In this document: positions 11,216 through 22,211 of the stretch, in pieces
Layout: each line of letters begins with the position of its first letter
How positions within the stretch are numbered: position 1 is the stretch's first letter
Assembly (NCBI GenBank): GCA_963921935.1
Contig: OY998176.1
Location: forward strand, 139,698,299-139,762,298
Length of the DNA stretch: 64,000 bases
DNA from: Galeruca laticollis
Taxonomy: Eukaryota; Arthropoda; Insecta; Coleoptera; Chrysomelidae
Reading direction: 5' to 3'
The notes under the pieces: model-generated
The model's database searches: none
What the model saw: the letters and a program-made list of their open reading frames with translations, nothing else
What the model was told of the DNA's origin: nothing
Program-made: the position numbers and the translations under genes

Positions 11216-11804
11216 AACACTCATAAGGATTATATTACATCGTCAATAATTTTTTACTAAAAGAGTATTTATGTCTACTCAGAGGAGTACTTTTGTCCAT
11301 TGGAATCTAGTATACTTCCAAATTTAGGAGACCTCTCTCCCATCGAGAATTGATGACTGAAGTTTAGAGATGCTGGATTCATTTAACTTGGTCTTTCATC
11401 TTACCTCATGTTGATGGACTTTTACTTACAGTGTATGCGCTTTGGGTTTGATGCCATGCAGATTTTTCATAACCATTAAAGCGCCTGCATTTCATGTATA
11501 TGGTCTATGTTGAGGCATGTGTTGTTACTGTATATTACAGCCTGATGCTTCTCATAGGGTGTAGGTATAGGAAGATATTAGTTTAGGTTGTATTGCACGC
11601 AAATTGAAGTTGCTCTCATCCCAGTGGCTCTGTCCTTTTCCAGTTATAATTGCTTAAATACAAATATCAAATCATGATGTAGTTACATTTCATCAACCAT
11701 TAGTGAATACAACCGCTGACAAAGGACTACAAAGAAACCTGTCAAAGAAAAGACTCCCGACTATCAACGGAGAAAAAGATCTATAGCGTCAGACAAAGGC
11801 AGCA
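11216..11804. other. Unannotated spacer
   Basis: AT-rich, no coding or repeat signal that I can support. The last ~100 bp may be 5' sequence of the following LINE. Confidence 0.4.
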
Positions 11805-12373
11805 GTGGCTAAACACCCACTAAACCAACCTTTAGTCAGGTTACTCAAGGAGTAAAATTAGACATTCTGCCGAGTAATTATCCAGAGGTTCTCCTGAGTG
11901 TGGAACAAATAGGAGCTGATAAGCAAGCCGTACTGGACGAAATTATTGAGTTAGGGAAAAAGTCTACAACAAAGCCTTACTTCCATAGCTTACACAAGAG
12001 ACCTGAATGGTTAGCCCTAATGTGCGCCGATAATGCATCTGTGCAGTGGTTGAAATGTGGTATTGGGAACATTAAGTCCTGGGCCGAGCTGAAGGCCGTG
12101 GAAGAGGCAGCAATGCGTCACAACGAGATTGTGGTTACGTACTTACCAGACAGCCGTGAGTATACCAAGGAAAAAATCTTGGGTCTGATTGAGGCACCGA
12201 ACAACAGCCTCAGCGCAAACAACAGAAGGGTACTAAGGAGAACATCCGAAGGCCCCCTACATTTACGTACTCTTTCGGTAGCTATTCAATCAGCCCAAGA
12301 AAAACAGGGCTTGTCCTGGTACCTCAGGAATCAGAACAAATGCAGTAAGCGCCGAAGAGCAGATTACACGTAA
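11805..12373 (+). pseudogene. LINE ORF1, DUF4780-like
   Basis: The open reading (ATG at 11900; homology begins earlier, near GVKLDILPSNYPE at about 11850) contains RPEWLALMCADNASVQWL, KSWAELKAVEE and VVTYLPDSREYTKEKILGLI. This pattern is characteristic of the DUF4780 domain that insect LINE ORF1/gag-like proteins carry, thought to bind RNA. The frame ends in a basic KRRRADYT tail. Absence of an ATG at the homology start and a short tail suggest decay. Confidence 0.6.
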
Positions 12374-12512
12374 TACCAAAAGCGCAGAGAAATCTGCAAA
12401 AAAAGGTAAAACTGACTAAAAGCTATAATGTGTCTAGAACAAAGGATAGCCATTCTGCCACCATAGCTAGGAAGGAGAATAAGCTGAAAAGTCCTGAAAA
12501 TCCCTCGACAGA

Positions 12513-13720
12513 ATGAGCAACCAAAAGCTCAACCGTCTTCCAAATAACCTTCAACTTTCGAAAGCAGCTACCAGTGTGCTTAGAAGGAGGTTTATTGAAG
12601 ACAATATTCATATAGGGCTACTCGAAGAGCCCTGGATTATTGGAGGACAGATACAAGGACTCAATATCAAATCGTGTAAGTTACTATATGGCACTTCTCA
12701 CGAAAAACCACAAGCAGCTGTATTGCCCGCCCCTACTATCAAATTCTTTCCTGTTTTAGAATTCCTCACTGGAGATTTGGCAACCGCTATTGTGGAAATT
12801 CCAACTGAGGCAAATAAGAGGCTGGTGAGAGGCAGGTAAGGGGTAGTTGAAAAGCAGGTGAGAGGCAGCTAAGAGGCGGGTAAGAGGCAGGTAAGCGGCA
12901 GATGAGAGGCAGGTAAGAGGCGAGTGAGAGGCAGGTGAGAGACAGGTGAGAGGCAGTTTAGAGGCAGGTTAGAGGCAGGTAAAAAGCAGGTAAGAGGCAG
13001 GTAGTCATTGCCTTGGTCTACTGCTTAGGGGATTCAATAACACACCCTCCCCCAGAGAAAGTCCAATACCTTATCAGATGGTATAATAAAGGGAAGAGAC
13101 ACTTCATTCTGTGCCCTCTACCACTTGACACGGGGAAGAACAGCTATACATACATGGGGTGACTACATTTTAGAATATTTGTTGGCTAGTAATAACGGCA
13201 TTATATATAGAGGAAATAAACCCACCTTTATAAATGCGACCAAGAAAGAGGTTTTTGACTTAACCCTCGCGGATCCATTCATAAGCAATTACATATACAA
13301 CTGGCAGTTCCCTGATGACTCCTCAATGTAGGACCATCAGAACATGAGGTTCGACATGGAAACATCTGAAGCACGCTTCGAGGGTTAAAGGGTACTGGGG
13401 TTGACTAACTGGGATGTTTGTGAAGAACATCGCGGAAGACTAGCGGCGGATCAACTAATATCCATTGACTCAATCAAGAAACTTGAAAATAACACTAAAC
13501 AACTTGAGAATGTCGTAATAGAAGCATATGAACGTAGCTGTCCTAAAAAACAAAAAGCAACAACTGGAGATGTGCCTTGGTGGAATAAGGAACTGGTAGA
13601 ACTTGGAGAAAAAGTTGGAGGACATTTTTAATATAGCTAAGAGTCTAGAACACTATGAACGCTATAACATAGCTCTTTCGAAGTACAATGAAGAACGCCT
13701 GAAATCGAGGAAGAGGACAC
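12513..13720 (+). pseudogene. R1/I-like LINE endonuclease and linker (broken)
   Basis: The N-terminal endonuclease block QLSKAATSVLRR...IHIGLLEEPWIIGG (about 12555-12650) matches the NLQHSKAA...LIQEPW start of R1/I-type endonucleases. The C-terminal block YRGNKPTFINATKKEVFDLT (about 13204-13263), then WQFPDDSSM, a stop and DHQNMRFD, matches the RG..PTF....EVIDLTLAS ... SDH end. The linker VPWWNKELVELGEKV (about 13572-13617) is typical of the segment before RT. The catalytic middle of the endonuclease is lost, with a minisatellite in its place. Several frame changes occur. Confidence 0.65.
12807..13004. repeat. 11-bp minisatellite inside LINE endonuclease (18 units)
   Basis: Consensus GAGGCAGGTAA repeated in perfect 11-bp register 18 times, with scattered substitutions (for example GAGGCGAGTGA, AAAGCAGGTAA). 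Both flanks are LINE endonuclease coding sequence. The unit length is not a multiple of 3, so it scrambles the frame. Confidence 0.9.
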
Positions 13721-13739
13721 GGATACAAATATGCGAGGG

Positions 13740-14420
13740 AATTAATAATTCGCCCCATCACAACGCTTTATTGGCGAATCAAGTTGAAATTGAAGAAAAA
13801 ACAGCCATAAATCAAGACATTAAATGGACATTTATATCTGCTTACTGCCCTCACCAAGGTGGAATATGGGAGGCTGGTGTGGAATCTAGCAAATATCATC
13901 TTAAAGTGATAGCTAGCACCTTGCGTACATATAAGAGTTTATCCACAGTTATTACTCAAATTGAAGAAATCTTGATTTCAATGCCATTGACACCTCTTTC
14001 GACAGACCCAAACTATTTGTATCAACTCTTTCTCACTTCTTAATCAGAAGATCCCTAAATTCCCTAACTTTTCCAGGCATTCAAAATATCCCAACCGACA
14101 GACTAAATCATTATAAACAAGTTGAGAAGTTGAAACAACAGTTTTGGTCAAGCTGGTCGAAGGAATACATTAGTCAACTTCAGGGACGTACACATTTTAA
14201 AACCAATAGATCACATTTTGGTCTTGGATCCATAGTTCTTGCTCGCGAAGACAATTTACCACCCTATAAGTGACGGCTAGGACGTGTAGTGAATGTACAT
14301 TCTGGTGCCGATAAAACTATTCTGGTGGTAACTATAAAAAATAATTCGGGTTTAATAAAACGCGCAGTAACAAAATGATGTTTACTACCATTACCTAAAT
14401 CGTTAGAGGACACGGTGGCT
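13740..14420 (+). pseudogene. BEL/Pao integrase C-terminus and DUF5641 (broken)
   Basis: Reads LLANQVEIEE, then IKWTFISAYCPHQGGIWEAG (about 13815-13880), then ITQIEEILISMPLTPLS (about 13954-14004). This is the third-catalytic-residue region of BEL/Pao integrases (W.FIPP.APHFGG.WEA...L..IEA.LNSRPL.PLS). After a stop at 14041 the DUF5641 part continues in other frames: FWSSWSKEYISQLQ, LAREDNLPP and then LGRVVNVHSGAD. The N-terminal zinc finger and first two catalytic residues are absent. The integrase Glu in GGIWEAG is present. Confidence 0.75.
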
Positions 14421-16159
14421 TAGCCGTAAAGCGCAAATTTTAGCTGAAGGATTTCGATAGCTCATGTAAACTTAGGATAAGGTATTTTTTATAGTTGGTT
14501 AAAATGCTTTTTTTTAAGTTGGGAATATGTTAAGCTTTGGTTCTCTTTTATATAGAATATGAAAAACCACAAAGTCTGAAACGCAGTTGATATGTGTAAT
14601 GAATGAGTATGTATGCAAATTTGTTTTTCAAATTGTTGATTAAGAAATGTGAAAACAATTGTCATTAGTACGTCCTTTTTTGAAATAAAAAAGTTACCTT
14701 GCAAGAAAGGAGCCTTTACTTATGAAATACAATACAACGAATCAGTACATGCAGATTCAATTGAATAGAATGTTTAGGGAAACAGTTATTTATAAAATAT
14801 TTATAAAAATATTCGATTATTTCAAAAAATTCAATGAATTAATTTTGTTATTATTCAGAATCAAATTTTGTTTGTTTGACTAACTACAGAAATATTTTAT
14901 TGAATTGAACAATAATTGATTCCAATTGTCTACTAGAAAGAATATTTATCGATTTGGATAGCAAAGTTCTCATATTTTGAATAATGTCAAAAATTTCCTC
15001 TAAAATTTTATCATGCAGCACTGACTGAAATAACTTGATGCTGTTATCACTGAGCATATGCTAACTTTGATAGGATTTTATCACGTTCATACTATTCTTA
15101 TATGTAAATTGGTTCACTTAATATTCCTTCTAGAGTATACATTAAAACTTGATATACTTCAATAATGACTTTCAAGTATTTTTTGCCTAGAAACTAACTT
15201 CAAATATATTCTATGTATGAAACTCAGTCCGTACGGTGCAAATGGGTCTGAAGTTTATGATATTTGCATAAAAGACTCCTCATTGAATTTTTTAATGGAT
15301 TACTTTGAATCATTACAGTAGTTGAAGATAGTAGTTTAAATTGTTCAGAAAATTCGCATGTCTGTCTATGCTTTGTATATGCTTGAGGACCATAATCGGA
15401 AATGGAATAACAGAAACATCAATGAACCGAAAAGTTTCAACGAACTTATAAGACCTGTCTCCTTTAATATTATCACATAATGTATTGAGTAGTTACTTCA
15501 ATAATTTTTAAATTTCTTGATAGAAACGTAGATATTTGATATTGCCAGAGTTTTTAATGTACCAATTAAAACTATTAGGAATATATACTGCACATATTTG
15601 AGTAGTGATATACTCTATCTTTCATAGATATTTTATTGTTTTTGCTAATTTTTTATTTCAAATTGGGAATTGGTTTTTTCTACGATTATAAAATTTCTGT
15701 TGTTTGTGTTGTTTTTGATTATGGAATATCTTCATTTCAACCGTAGAGCAAGAATATTCATTCTTGCCCTGGGTATGGAATGAATACTTGTGGCGCCCTC
15801 TACATGTAACGATTCATTTGACAGAAAGAGAAAATAGGCGTGTTCCGTTTCATACACCAGCTGCACTATGCAGAGTAGAAGTAGTTCCGAAATGTCAAAA
15901 TGCATAAAAAATCCTCTAAAGTGAACGTAAAATGACTACTATTCTCATTGAGTATTAATTGTTAGAGCCAAAGGCATGCGTGTATTTTGTGGCACTTTTT
16001 AAGAAGAAAATAGAAAACGCTATTTAGCAACCATTGTCAGCTGTCAAAATTGTCGATTGGCCAAGTTGTTAAATTATTCATTTTTCAGAATAACATTTAT
16101 GAATACTTCATAAAAAGTAAGTAGTTCATTAGATGAAGCCATGGAAATAAAAAAATCAA
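14421..16159. other. AT-rich spacer, nothing recognised
   Basis: No ORF with recognisable coding signature on either strand. A locally GC-richer GTGGCGCCCTCTAC stretch at about 15792 is unexplained. Confidence 0.4.
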
Positions 16160-16830
16160 GTTATGAATATACTCGCAACTGCAGGTTTTGAGTTGAGTAA
16201 ATGGAGCGCGAACGATTCAAAAAGCAATGAAGTTAAGGTGTTGGATTTTTTTCTGGAATTGCAATGAAGACTAGCTCAAATATAAAGTCGAACTTCCACG
16301 TTGTTCTAAAATAATTACTAAACGAAACATTTTGTCGACGGTGGCACAAATATTTTATCCTCTGGGCTTGATGAATCCAGTTGTCGTAGGAGTAAAAATC
16401 CGCTTGCAAGAGATTTGGATGTTAAAAATTGATTGTCATCAACCGGTTCCTAAAGAAATCGAAGCTAGCTGGACGACTGTCTTCAATGAGTTAGAAGAAT
16501 TAAATAATTACCGTATCAAACGTAAAATAATGACTCTTCATATTCAACAAATTCAATTGAATTGCATGGTTTTGCAGATGCATCATGTAAAGCTTACGGC
16601 AGTGCTGTATATGTGAAAGCGATGGATATTCCAGAAAATTCGACGGTTAGACTTCTATGTGCGAAAAGTTAGGTTGCGCCGATTAAGAACATCACACTTC
16701 CACTCTTAGAATTGAATGCAGCTCTATTATCATGTAAATTGATGATCAAAACTAAAGAGATATTAAATTTCAAGATTAGTGTTAGATATTTATGGACGGA
16801 CTCGATATATATTTTCATGTTGGTTAGCAG
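16160..16830 (+). pseudogene. BEL/Pao RT end and RNase H fragment
   Basis: Begins with the post-RT block GFELSKWSAND (about 16185), then NILSTVAQIFYPLGLMNP (about 16327-16380). Next come VKIRLQEIW, a frameshift, HGFADASCKAYGSAVYV (about 16564-16614; first RNase H Asp), CAKS, a stop and VAPIKNITLPLLELNAALL (second motif Glu). WTDSIYI (about 16796; RNase H Asp) follows. Catalytic Asp/Glu residues are kept but there are stops and a frameshift. It ends abruptly near 16830 against a minus-strand LINE. In a normal pol this segment precedes integrase, yet here it lies after the integrase fragment at 13740-14420, so they are separate copies or rearranged. Confidence 0.75.
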
Positions 16831-17461
16831 TATCTTCTGAAAGCTGGCCAGATCTGGATCTGCACTGATAGTCTCCGAACTAGTTTTCTCCATATTCTTT
16901 TAATCATTTTTCTATGGGTTTGGCCAGGATTTTATACACTGTGCCCAGCAGCGCTTTCCCTCAATAGTTTCTGCATTCGTCCTTTTCCCCTTTCTTGTGA
17001 ATTGGTACCGTTATTAAGGTTTCCCACGCTTCTGGCATGGTCTATTGTTCTCATATATTCGATATCAATTGGTAGATATTCGTCTTTAGTCCGCCTCTGC
17101 CGTATTTTATCAGATCTGTCTCTATTTCATCTTCTCCAGGAGATTTGCCGTTCTTTTGTCTCTGTATTACTTCAAAGATTTCTTCTCTCGATGGTGGTGA
17201 TATCTCCCCGTCGTTATGTCTATTTTGGGTTGTAGGCTCCCCCCGCTGCTCGTTCTTATTTTCTTTATTTGATATTTCTTTGAAGTACTCTTCCCATCTT
17301 TGTATCATTCCGCTTTCATCCATTATTATTTCTCCTTTTATGTTCTTTATACATATGGTCCTCTGCCCAGTTTTCCCTTTATTATATTCTATTTCTTGGT
17401 AAAAGTTATTCATTTCTTTATTTAGAATATTTTCTTCTATACTTTTTATTTTCCCCTCCAT
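16830..17461 (-). pseudogene. LINE reverse transcriptase, N-terminal half
   Basis: Minus-strand reading shows IMDESGMIQRWEEYFKEI (about 17330-17275), ISPPSREEIFEVIQRQKNGK, then SPGEDEIETDLIKYG. An interrupted continuation reads MPEAWETLITVPIHKKGEK (about 17040-16985) and GTVYKILAK. These match finger-domain motifs of RTE-like LINE RTs (K..KSPG.D.I..EL.K; W....I.PI.KKGD). Several stops occur, and the palm motifs (FxDY, YADD) are absent. Confidence 0.75.
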
Positions 17462-17521
17462 TCCTTTTCGATTTTTTGCCCTGCATATCTTCTTTATTAT
17501 TCTCCTTTGTCCTTCGTATTG

Positions 17522-18500
17522 TCATATGTCTTTATATGTACCAGTTTGTAACATTTTCTGTTTGGCTTGGCTTCTCTTTTTAATTTCTTCTATGCATTTT
17601 GCATCCAACCATTCTTCTCCTTTTCTCTTCTTTATATTCGGTGGTATAATTTTCCGTGCCATCATTCTTACAGTTTCCTTTAAATGTCTCCATTCGTGGT
17701 TTACGTTGTGGTTCTGTTGTTGTTCCAATGTTTACTTCAATTCTTCATCGTATTTTCTTTCTGTTGTGTTGTTATCTATAAGTAGCCTCCTTCTTGGTAT
17801 GCACCTTTGCTTTTCTTTGTTTACTGTTTTGTATTATTTTCGCGACTACTAAAAAGTGGTCGTTGTCCACATCTGCTCCTCTATAGGTTCGCACGTTTTC
17901 TACTCTCTTCGTTCATTAATTGTGTATAAGGAAATGGTCGATTTAATTGGAGTACTTCCCGTTTGGTGCTAACCATGTTCCTTTGTGGATTCCTTTATGT
18001 TCAAACTTTGTGCTGGCAATAACTAGCCCCATCTCGGTTGTAAAATTATTCAGTTTTTTCCCATTATCATTTTTTTTGTCATGTTTGATGTCTTCCTTCG
18101 GCATCTTCTTAAACACTTCTTCAATTTTGTCGTAATATTCTTTGTCTATTTCATCTTCTTTCCCTTCTGTTGGTGCGTGTATGTTTAAAATGCTCATGTT
18201 TTCTACGTCTGTATTAATTTGCAAGTAACACATATCGCTTTGAATGTTTTCACTCTCCCTGCATTATGTTTGGCTATCATAAATCCTGTTCCCGAAGTTC
18301 TGGTTGTTCCTCCTCTATTGAAGAATATGTAGTTTCCTCCTTTGCTCACAAACTCTACTTTTCGTTCAGTTCCTTGAATTGCCAATATATTAATTTGATA
18401 TCTATTTCCTGCGTTAAAATTTTCAGTGCTCCTTCAGCGTACGTACCTCTTATATTCCAAGTTCCCATTTTTAATATTGCTTTTTCTCCCTGTTTGTTAA
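17522..18500 (-). pseudogene. LINE endonuclease and linker (broken)
   Basis: The endonuclease begins with KMGTWNIRGTYAEGALKI (about 18475-18420), then a frameshift into AIQGTERKVEFVSKGG, then FFNRGGTTRTSGTGFMI, SILNIHAPTEGKEDEIDKE (about 18195-18140) and HKGIHKGTWLAPNGKYSN (about 17997-17944). A more degraded C-terminal part leads into the linker KIIPPNIKKRKGEEWLD (about 17650-17600). The GDFN motif block is shortened or missing between EDIKHDKKND and LNNFTTEMG. Typical of RTE-like elements often annotated as craniofacial development protein 2-like. Confidence 0.75.
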
Positions 18501-18619
18501 TTCCATTTTCGTTTCCTTTTTTATTGCATGGTTCAATTCCCTTTCTTCCGCTCTCCTGTCTGTGCTTTGTGCTACTAGTTTTTTTGTATTATATTTTATT
18601 TCCTTTTTTCTAGCTTATC

Positions 18620-18993
18620 TTCTTCAACGCTCCATCTCCATTCTTGTCATTCTATGTATATTTTCTTGTACTCAACCTTTACCCTATTCCCCTTGACCTT
18701 CTGTCCTTTTGCCCTATTTCCGATTTTTTTTGTATTTCTCGAACTTTCTGTGCCAGATTATCCTGTATAAACAGTCTTTCTTCTTTTATAAATTTCAGTT
18801 TCAGTCTTACTTCAAGTTCTTTCGCTCCTAACTTCATTGCTATTTCTACTGCTGTCTTTATATGTAATGATTTTTCCAGAAAATTTTTCATTGTGATTCT
18901 GAGCTCCTCTGTATTATGGGTTCCTATTTTCACTCCTTGTACAACAACAATATATTTTCCGCTCAAGGTACGTTTAGCCGAAAACAGTAACAT
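18620..18993 (-). pseudogene. LINE ORF1 fragment
   Basis: A minus-strand 104-codon frame contains KYIVVVQGVKIGTHNTEEL, SLHIKTAVEIAMKLGAKELE and FIKEERLFIQDNLAQKVREIQ. This is an RRM-like ORF1 of RTE/L1-like insect LINEs, an RNA-binding partner. A second diverged copy lies at 26577-26960. Confidence 0.6.
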
Positions 18994-19000
18994 GGAATAT

Positions 19001-19351
19001 CGGTTTATAGGATGATTCTATACAAGAAAGCGAACACTACATAATTTGATTTTTGCAGCGGAAATCCTTCGTTTCTGAGGAAACTCGAATTTTCAATTTT
19101 TCTACTATTAACTAAAATTCGAAGCTCTACGGTGTTTTTGTTATAGAATGACGTAAAAATATTCAATATAACGATGTGAACTAATTTTTTTTCGAAAATG
19201 TATTTTTATCACAATAATTTTTATTGATTTTTCCGGGTTTAGAAGTGCCGAAATGTGATAGGAAAATAAAAACTACATATTTTTGTTTGATTAATAATTT
19301 GCTATCACTTTTCTATATAACTTTTTCCGCAGAAATTTTTCATAAGGGCGG
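19001..19351. repeat. Duplicated flank, copy 1
   Basis: Noncoding sequence between LINE ORF1 and the BEL LTR, repeated at about 26960-27360 with roughly 90% identity by eye. Landmarks: ACATGGAATATCGG, TTCCGGGTTTAGAAGTGCC, TAAGGGCGG just before the LTR start. Confidence 0.75.
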
Positions 19352-19445
19352 TGTTTCGTTTCACCCTTCATGCTATGCCCATGTCGGGACTCTGTTTTCG
19401 GTTACACCAGCAGTGGCGCGAATAGACACGAGAGAGAGTATGCTG
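19352..19445 (+). repeat. BEL 5' LTR, left part
   Basis: Matches the LTR copy at 27361-27575 up to CACGAGAGAGA..TATG, then diverges where the DNA transposon begins. Confidence 0.75.
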
Positions 19446-20198
19446 TCAGAGTGTTCACGAAATATGGAAATTAACAGAAAATAACTGAAGTCAACAAAAA
19501 AAGTAAATGTAGAAAATTATAAAATAATATAGATGGAAACTACGAAATTATCGATAGTTTTGATAGTTTTCGTTTAATATAGTGTGGAGTTTTTTCATTT
19601 ACGTTTTTTGTTAATTAAATTTATGAATAGATTTCACAAAGTAAGGAAGTCTAGAATAAAAGTGGTAAGGTTATAACTGACTTACCAAATCTTTTAATAA
19701 ATAAATATAATAAAAATACAATCAATAAAATAAAATATGTTCAATAATGAACGTATTATCAAAGACAATAACTAACATTAAACAAATCAACATATCGTGA
19801 AATGAAACTAGGCAGAGTCAAATTCTTGTTCATTTTCTTTATCTGATTTAACATCAGTGTCACTCTCTTCACTATTAAAATTCATAACTATCGGACTAAT
19901 TTCTGGACGATCAAATATTCCTTCCCTCTCATACCATTTAAATATCTCTCTTTCAGTATGTTGTATAGAATTTTACCACATATCAGGAGTTATCATGTGC
20001 AGTGTCTCGTGCCACATGTTCAGGCAGTTATTCGCACTTTTACTATCCCTGCCAGTATGCCTATTGTAGTAATTTTTTGCTATGCCCCAAATTAATTCGA
20101 TAGAGTTGAATATGCAATGGTAAGGAGGAAGACGTAAAACTTTGTGTCCATACTGCTCTGCCATATCGTCCACTATATACTGGATTGGTAGCTTATTT

Positions 20199-20523
20199 CT
20201 AAAAAAAAAACAAAAAAATGTTTAAAATAAATGGCAATAAGTAAGAATATATCTGTATTAGTGTTTTTAAATGAAACTCAAGGTCTCTAGTTAATTCCAC
20301 AATATAATACAAGTTATTGAAAATTCTAAAAAATTGACAATTGTTTCGATAAATCAATATCATCGTCATATCGAAACAATTGTCAATTTTTTAGAATTTT
20401 CAATAACTTGTATTATATTGTGGAATTAACTAGAGACCTTGAGTTTCATTTAAAACCACTAATATGAGCATATTACACGAAGTAAGGGTCGAGACAGTCA
20501 ATTTCATATATCTGTATATTTAC
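20199..20523 (-). other. Transposase intron holding a palindrome
   Basis: Donor GTAAAT and acceptor TTTTTTTTTTAG on the minus strand. Removing it joins IVSQ to NKLPIQYIVDDM in frame (phase 2), as homologous proteins read through here. Most of the intron is the 209-bp palindrome. Confidence 0.75.
20256..20464. repeat. Near-perfect 95-bp inverted repeat with 19-nt loop
   Basis: Left arm 20256-20350 and right arm 20370-20464 are reverse complements with one mismatch that I can see. The spacer is 20351-20369. No open frame and no target-site duplication are apparent. Confidence 0.92.
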
Positions 20524-22020
20524 TGGGAAACGATTTGCAACAGTTCTGTTTTGAACATCATGTGAGAATAGGGAATGTTTTTTTCTGTCAACCATTCCTG
20601 AATAGCACATTCTGACCATCCTGTATTTGGAGTTTTATGCAATAACATGCTGATATAAGGTGCATTATAAAGTATAATTAGAGAACGATTCTCTAAATTT
20701 TGCAGCAACTGATATTCAAACCATTTCAAGAAATTTGCCTGGTTCATTTCGCCATGATAATCCTTAAGTTGGGTTTTTGAACAAAATATTGCTTCAGCAC
20801 CTTCAATAAATCCGTTTTCATTTCCAGCATGGAGTATAATATATCTGTAATAATATTATTTCAATAATATTTAAGTAACCACTTATGTTTTGCACTACAA
20901 CAAAACTTTTGCCATCCGTTCTAGTGGTTTTAACACTCTTGATATTTTCATTTTGCCATGAATGAGCTATGATGCCATTTTGAAATATCCAGGTTTCATC
21001 GATGAACACAAATTGGTATATACCTTCGTCCTTTGTTTCTTTATAACATTTCAAGAATTCTACTCTTTTCAGAACAACATTAGGTAATTCCATAAGTCCT
21101 TGTCGTGGATTATCCTTCATCCACTTAAACCCAAGTTCTTTGAGCAATCTATTTAAAGAAGTGGTACTACCATTAATTAATTCGTTTTCTCTTAGTTGGA
21201 ACCACAATGATTGAATCGTTATGTGCTGTTCTAAAAGCATACAGAAATAAAAATATGTTGAATATACAATTGTCATAATTATACTCACTTCTCCGGTACA
21301 TGTTGTAAATGGTATCATGAATAGAGCTTGTATTTAAAGTTTCTGTATTTGTTACTCGTTTATGAGCGCAACGTTTTTTCTTTGGTGACTCAAACCCTTC
21401 ACCTTTTTCGTTTGTTTGACATATTTTGCTTACTGTTCTTACACTGATTTTTAAAGCAGCAGATTTACGCTAAAATAATAGAAATTTTCGTAAAGTAAGG
21501 ATATTTTATTCACGTATTACCTACCTCTTGTACAGCATTTAAGGGCAACAAAGGACAATTATTATTTCTGTCTTGTTCAAAATAATTTACTAATGAAGTC
21601 ACAAGTTCTTTGCATCGGCTATTCAGCTGTTTGGGCATTCCAACAATCACAGAAGAAAATGCTTTGTTGTTTTGAAAACAAAAACAGTTTTGATTATAAA
21701 CATTTCTCACAAGAAAATTTTATAAAGCACCTAACTATAACCTCAAAAAGCGATGACAATACACGAGTAGAAAACTTAATAATTGGAGGCTTCTTCATGA
21801 AAATTTTAACACAAATGTTTACATCGAGGGACGTCTAAACCCAATAAAGCTATATTGCTTATACATTATTTTGGTACAAAAGTTTTTTTATTGATTGGGT
21901 TATCTTTAGAACCGATTAATTAACAAATTTAAGTATATGCACTTTCCGATAGAAATGTAGCCACACATGCGATAGAAATACGCCCTTGGTGACTTAAACG
22001 CAACTTTATTTGGTTTTTAC

Positions 22021-22211
22021 TATACATGCCAAGCATGGTAGAAGTGTTTTCTGTTTCCGCTTGCATTTTTAATGTTATAAATCATTTCTTAAAAGTTCCA
22101 ATAAAAGGGTTATGGTTTAGAACCAGTTCAATTTCCTTCATTTTTTCTACATGGTCCTTCATAGTCGAATAATTGATTAATTAATTATCAAAATCACAAG
22201 TTTTTGCAACA
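22021..22211 (+). repeat. BEL 5' LTR, right part
   Basis: Resumes the LTR with TGCCAAGCATGGTAGAAGTG, contains an AATAAAAGGG-type polyadenylation region (about 22101) and ends GCAACA. It is followed by CGTGGTGCCGG, which resembles a BEL primer-binding site. Confidence 0.75.

Larger units (their letters stand above)
11805..13735 (+). mobile_element. R1/I-like LINE with DUF4780-type ORF1, truncated
   Basis: Plus-strand non-LTR element with a gag-like ORF1 (11805-12373) followed by an endonuclease (12513-13340) and a linker into the RT (13401-13720). At about 13735 the LINE reading is replaced abruptly by BEL/Pao integrase sequence, so the RT is missing. An 11-bp minisatellite at 12807-13004 replaces part of the endonuclease. 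Confidence 0.7.
16830..19000 (-). mobile_element. RTE-like LINE fragment (ORF1, endonuclease, start of RT)
   Basis: Minus-strand LINE with ORF1 end (18993-18620), endonuclease (about 18490-17880), linker (17728-17522) and RT N-terminal half (17461-16830). The RT stops near 16830 at the junction with BEL/Pao sequence, so its 3' half is missing. Its ORF1 end and 5' flank occur again at 26577-27360. Confidence 0.75.
19808..21710 (-). pseudogene. DDE_3/IS630-like transposase, multi-exon, inactivated
   Basis: Cut-and-paste transposase. Exon 1 (21710 or 21638 to 21525) ends NAVQE. A 55-bp GT-AG intron (21524-21470) leads to exon 2 (21469-21289; RKSAALKISVRTVSKICQ, a helix-turn-helix). A 58-bp intron (21288-21231) leads to exon 3 (from 21230; GFKWMKDNPRQ, catalytic FVFIDETWIF at about 21020). 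A short AT-rich intron or frameshift lies near 20890-20855, then HAGNENGFIEGAE and YNAPYIS. Next is a 325-bp intron (20523-20199), then DDMAEQYGHKVLRLPPYHC and NSIELIWG (catalytic Glu). The frame is kept across the introns at 21524, 21288 and 20523. The second catalytic Asp, usually in IDNAPYH, is Tyr here, and a TAA follows PDMW (about 19975). The protein would otherwise end near 19808 after an acidic tail. Confidence 0.8.
19446..22020 (-). mobile_element. IS630/Tc1-mariner-like DNA transposon in the BEL LTR
   Basis: About 2.6 kb separating two parts of one LTR. It carries a minus-strand multi-exon DDE transposase. I could not find clear terminal inverted repeats, so the edges are set only by where LTR similarity stops and resumes (TACATGCCAAGCATGGTAG at about 22024). 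Confidence 0.65.

Noticed and set aside
17002..18613. Several plus-strand Phe/Ser/Leu-rich open frames that look like membrane proteins
   Set aside because: They are antisense shadows of the A-rich minus-strand LINE genes.
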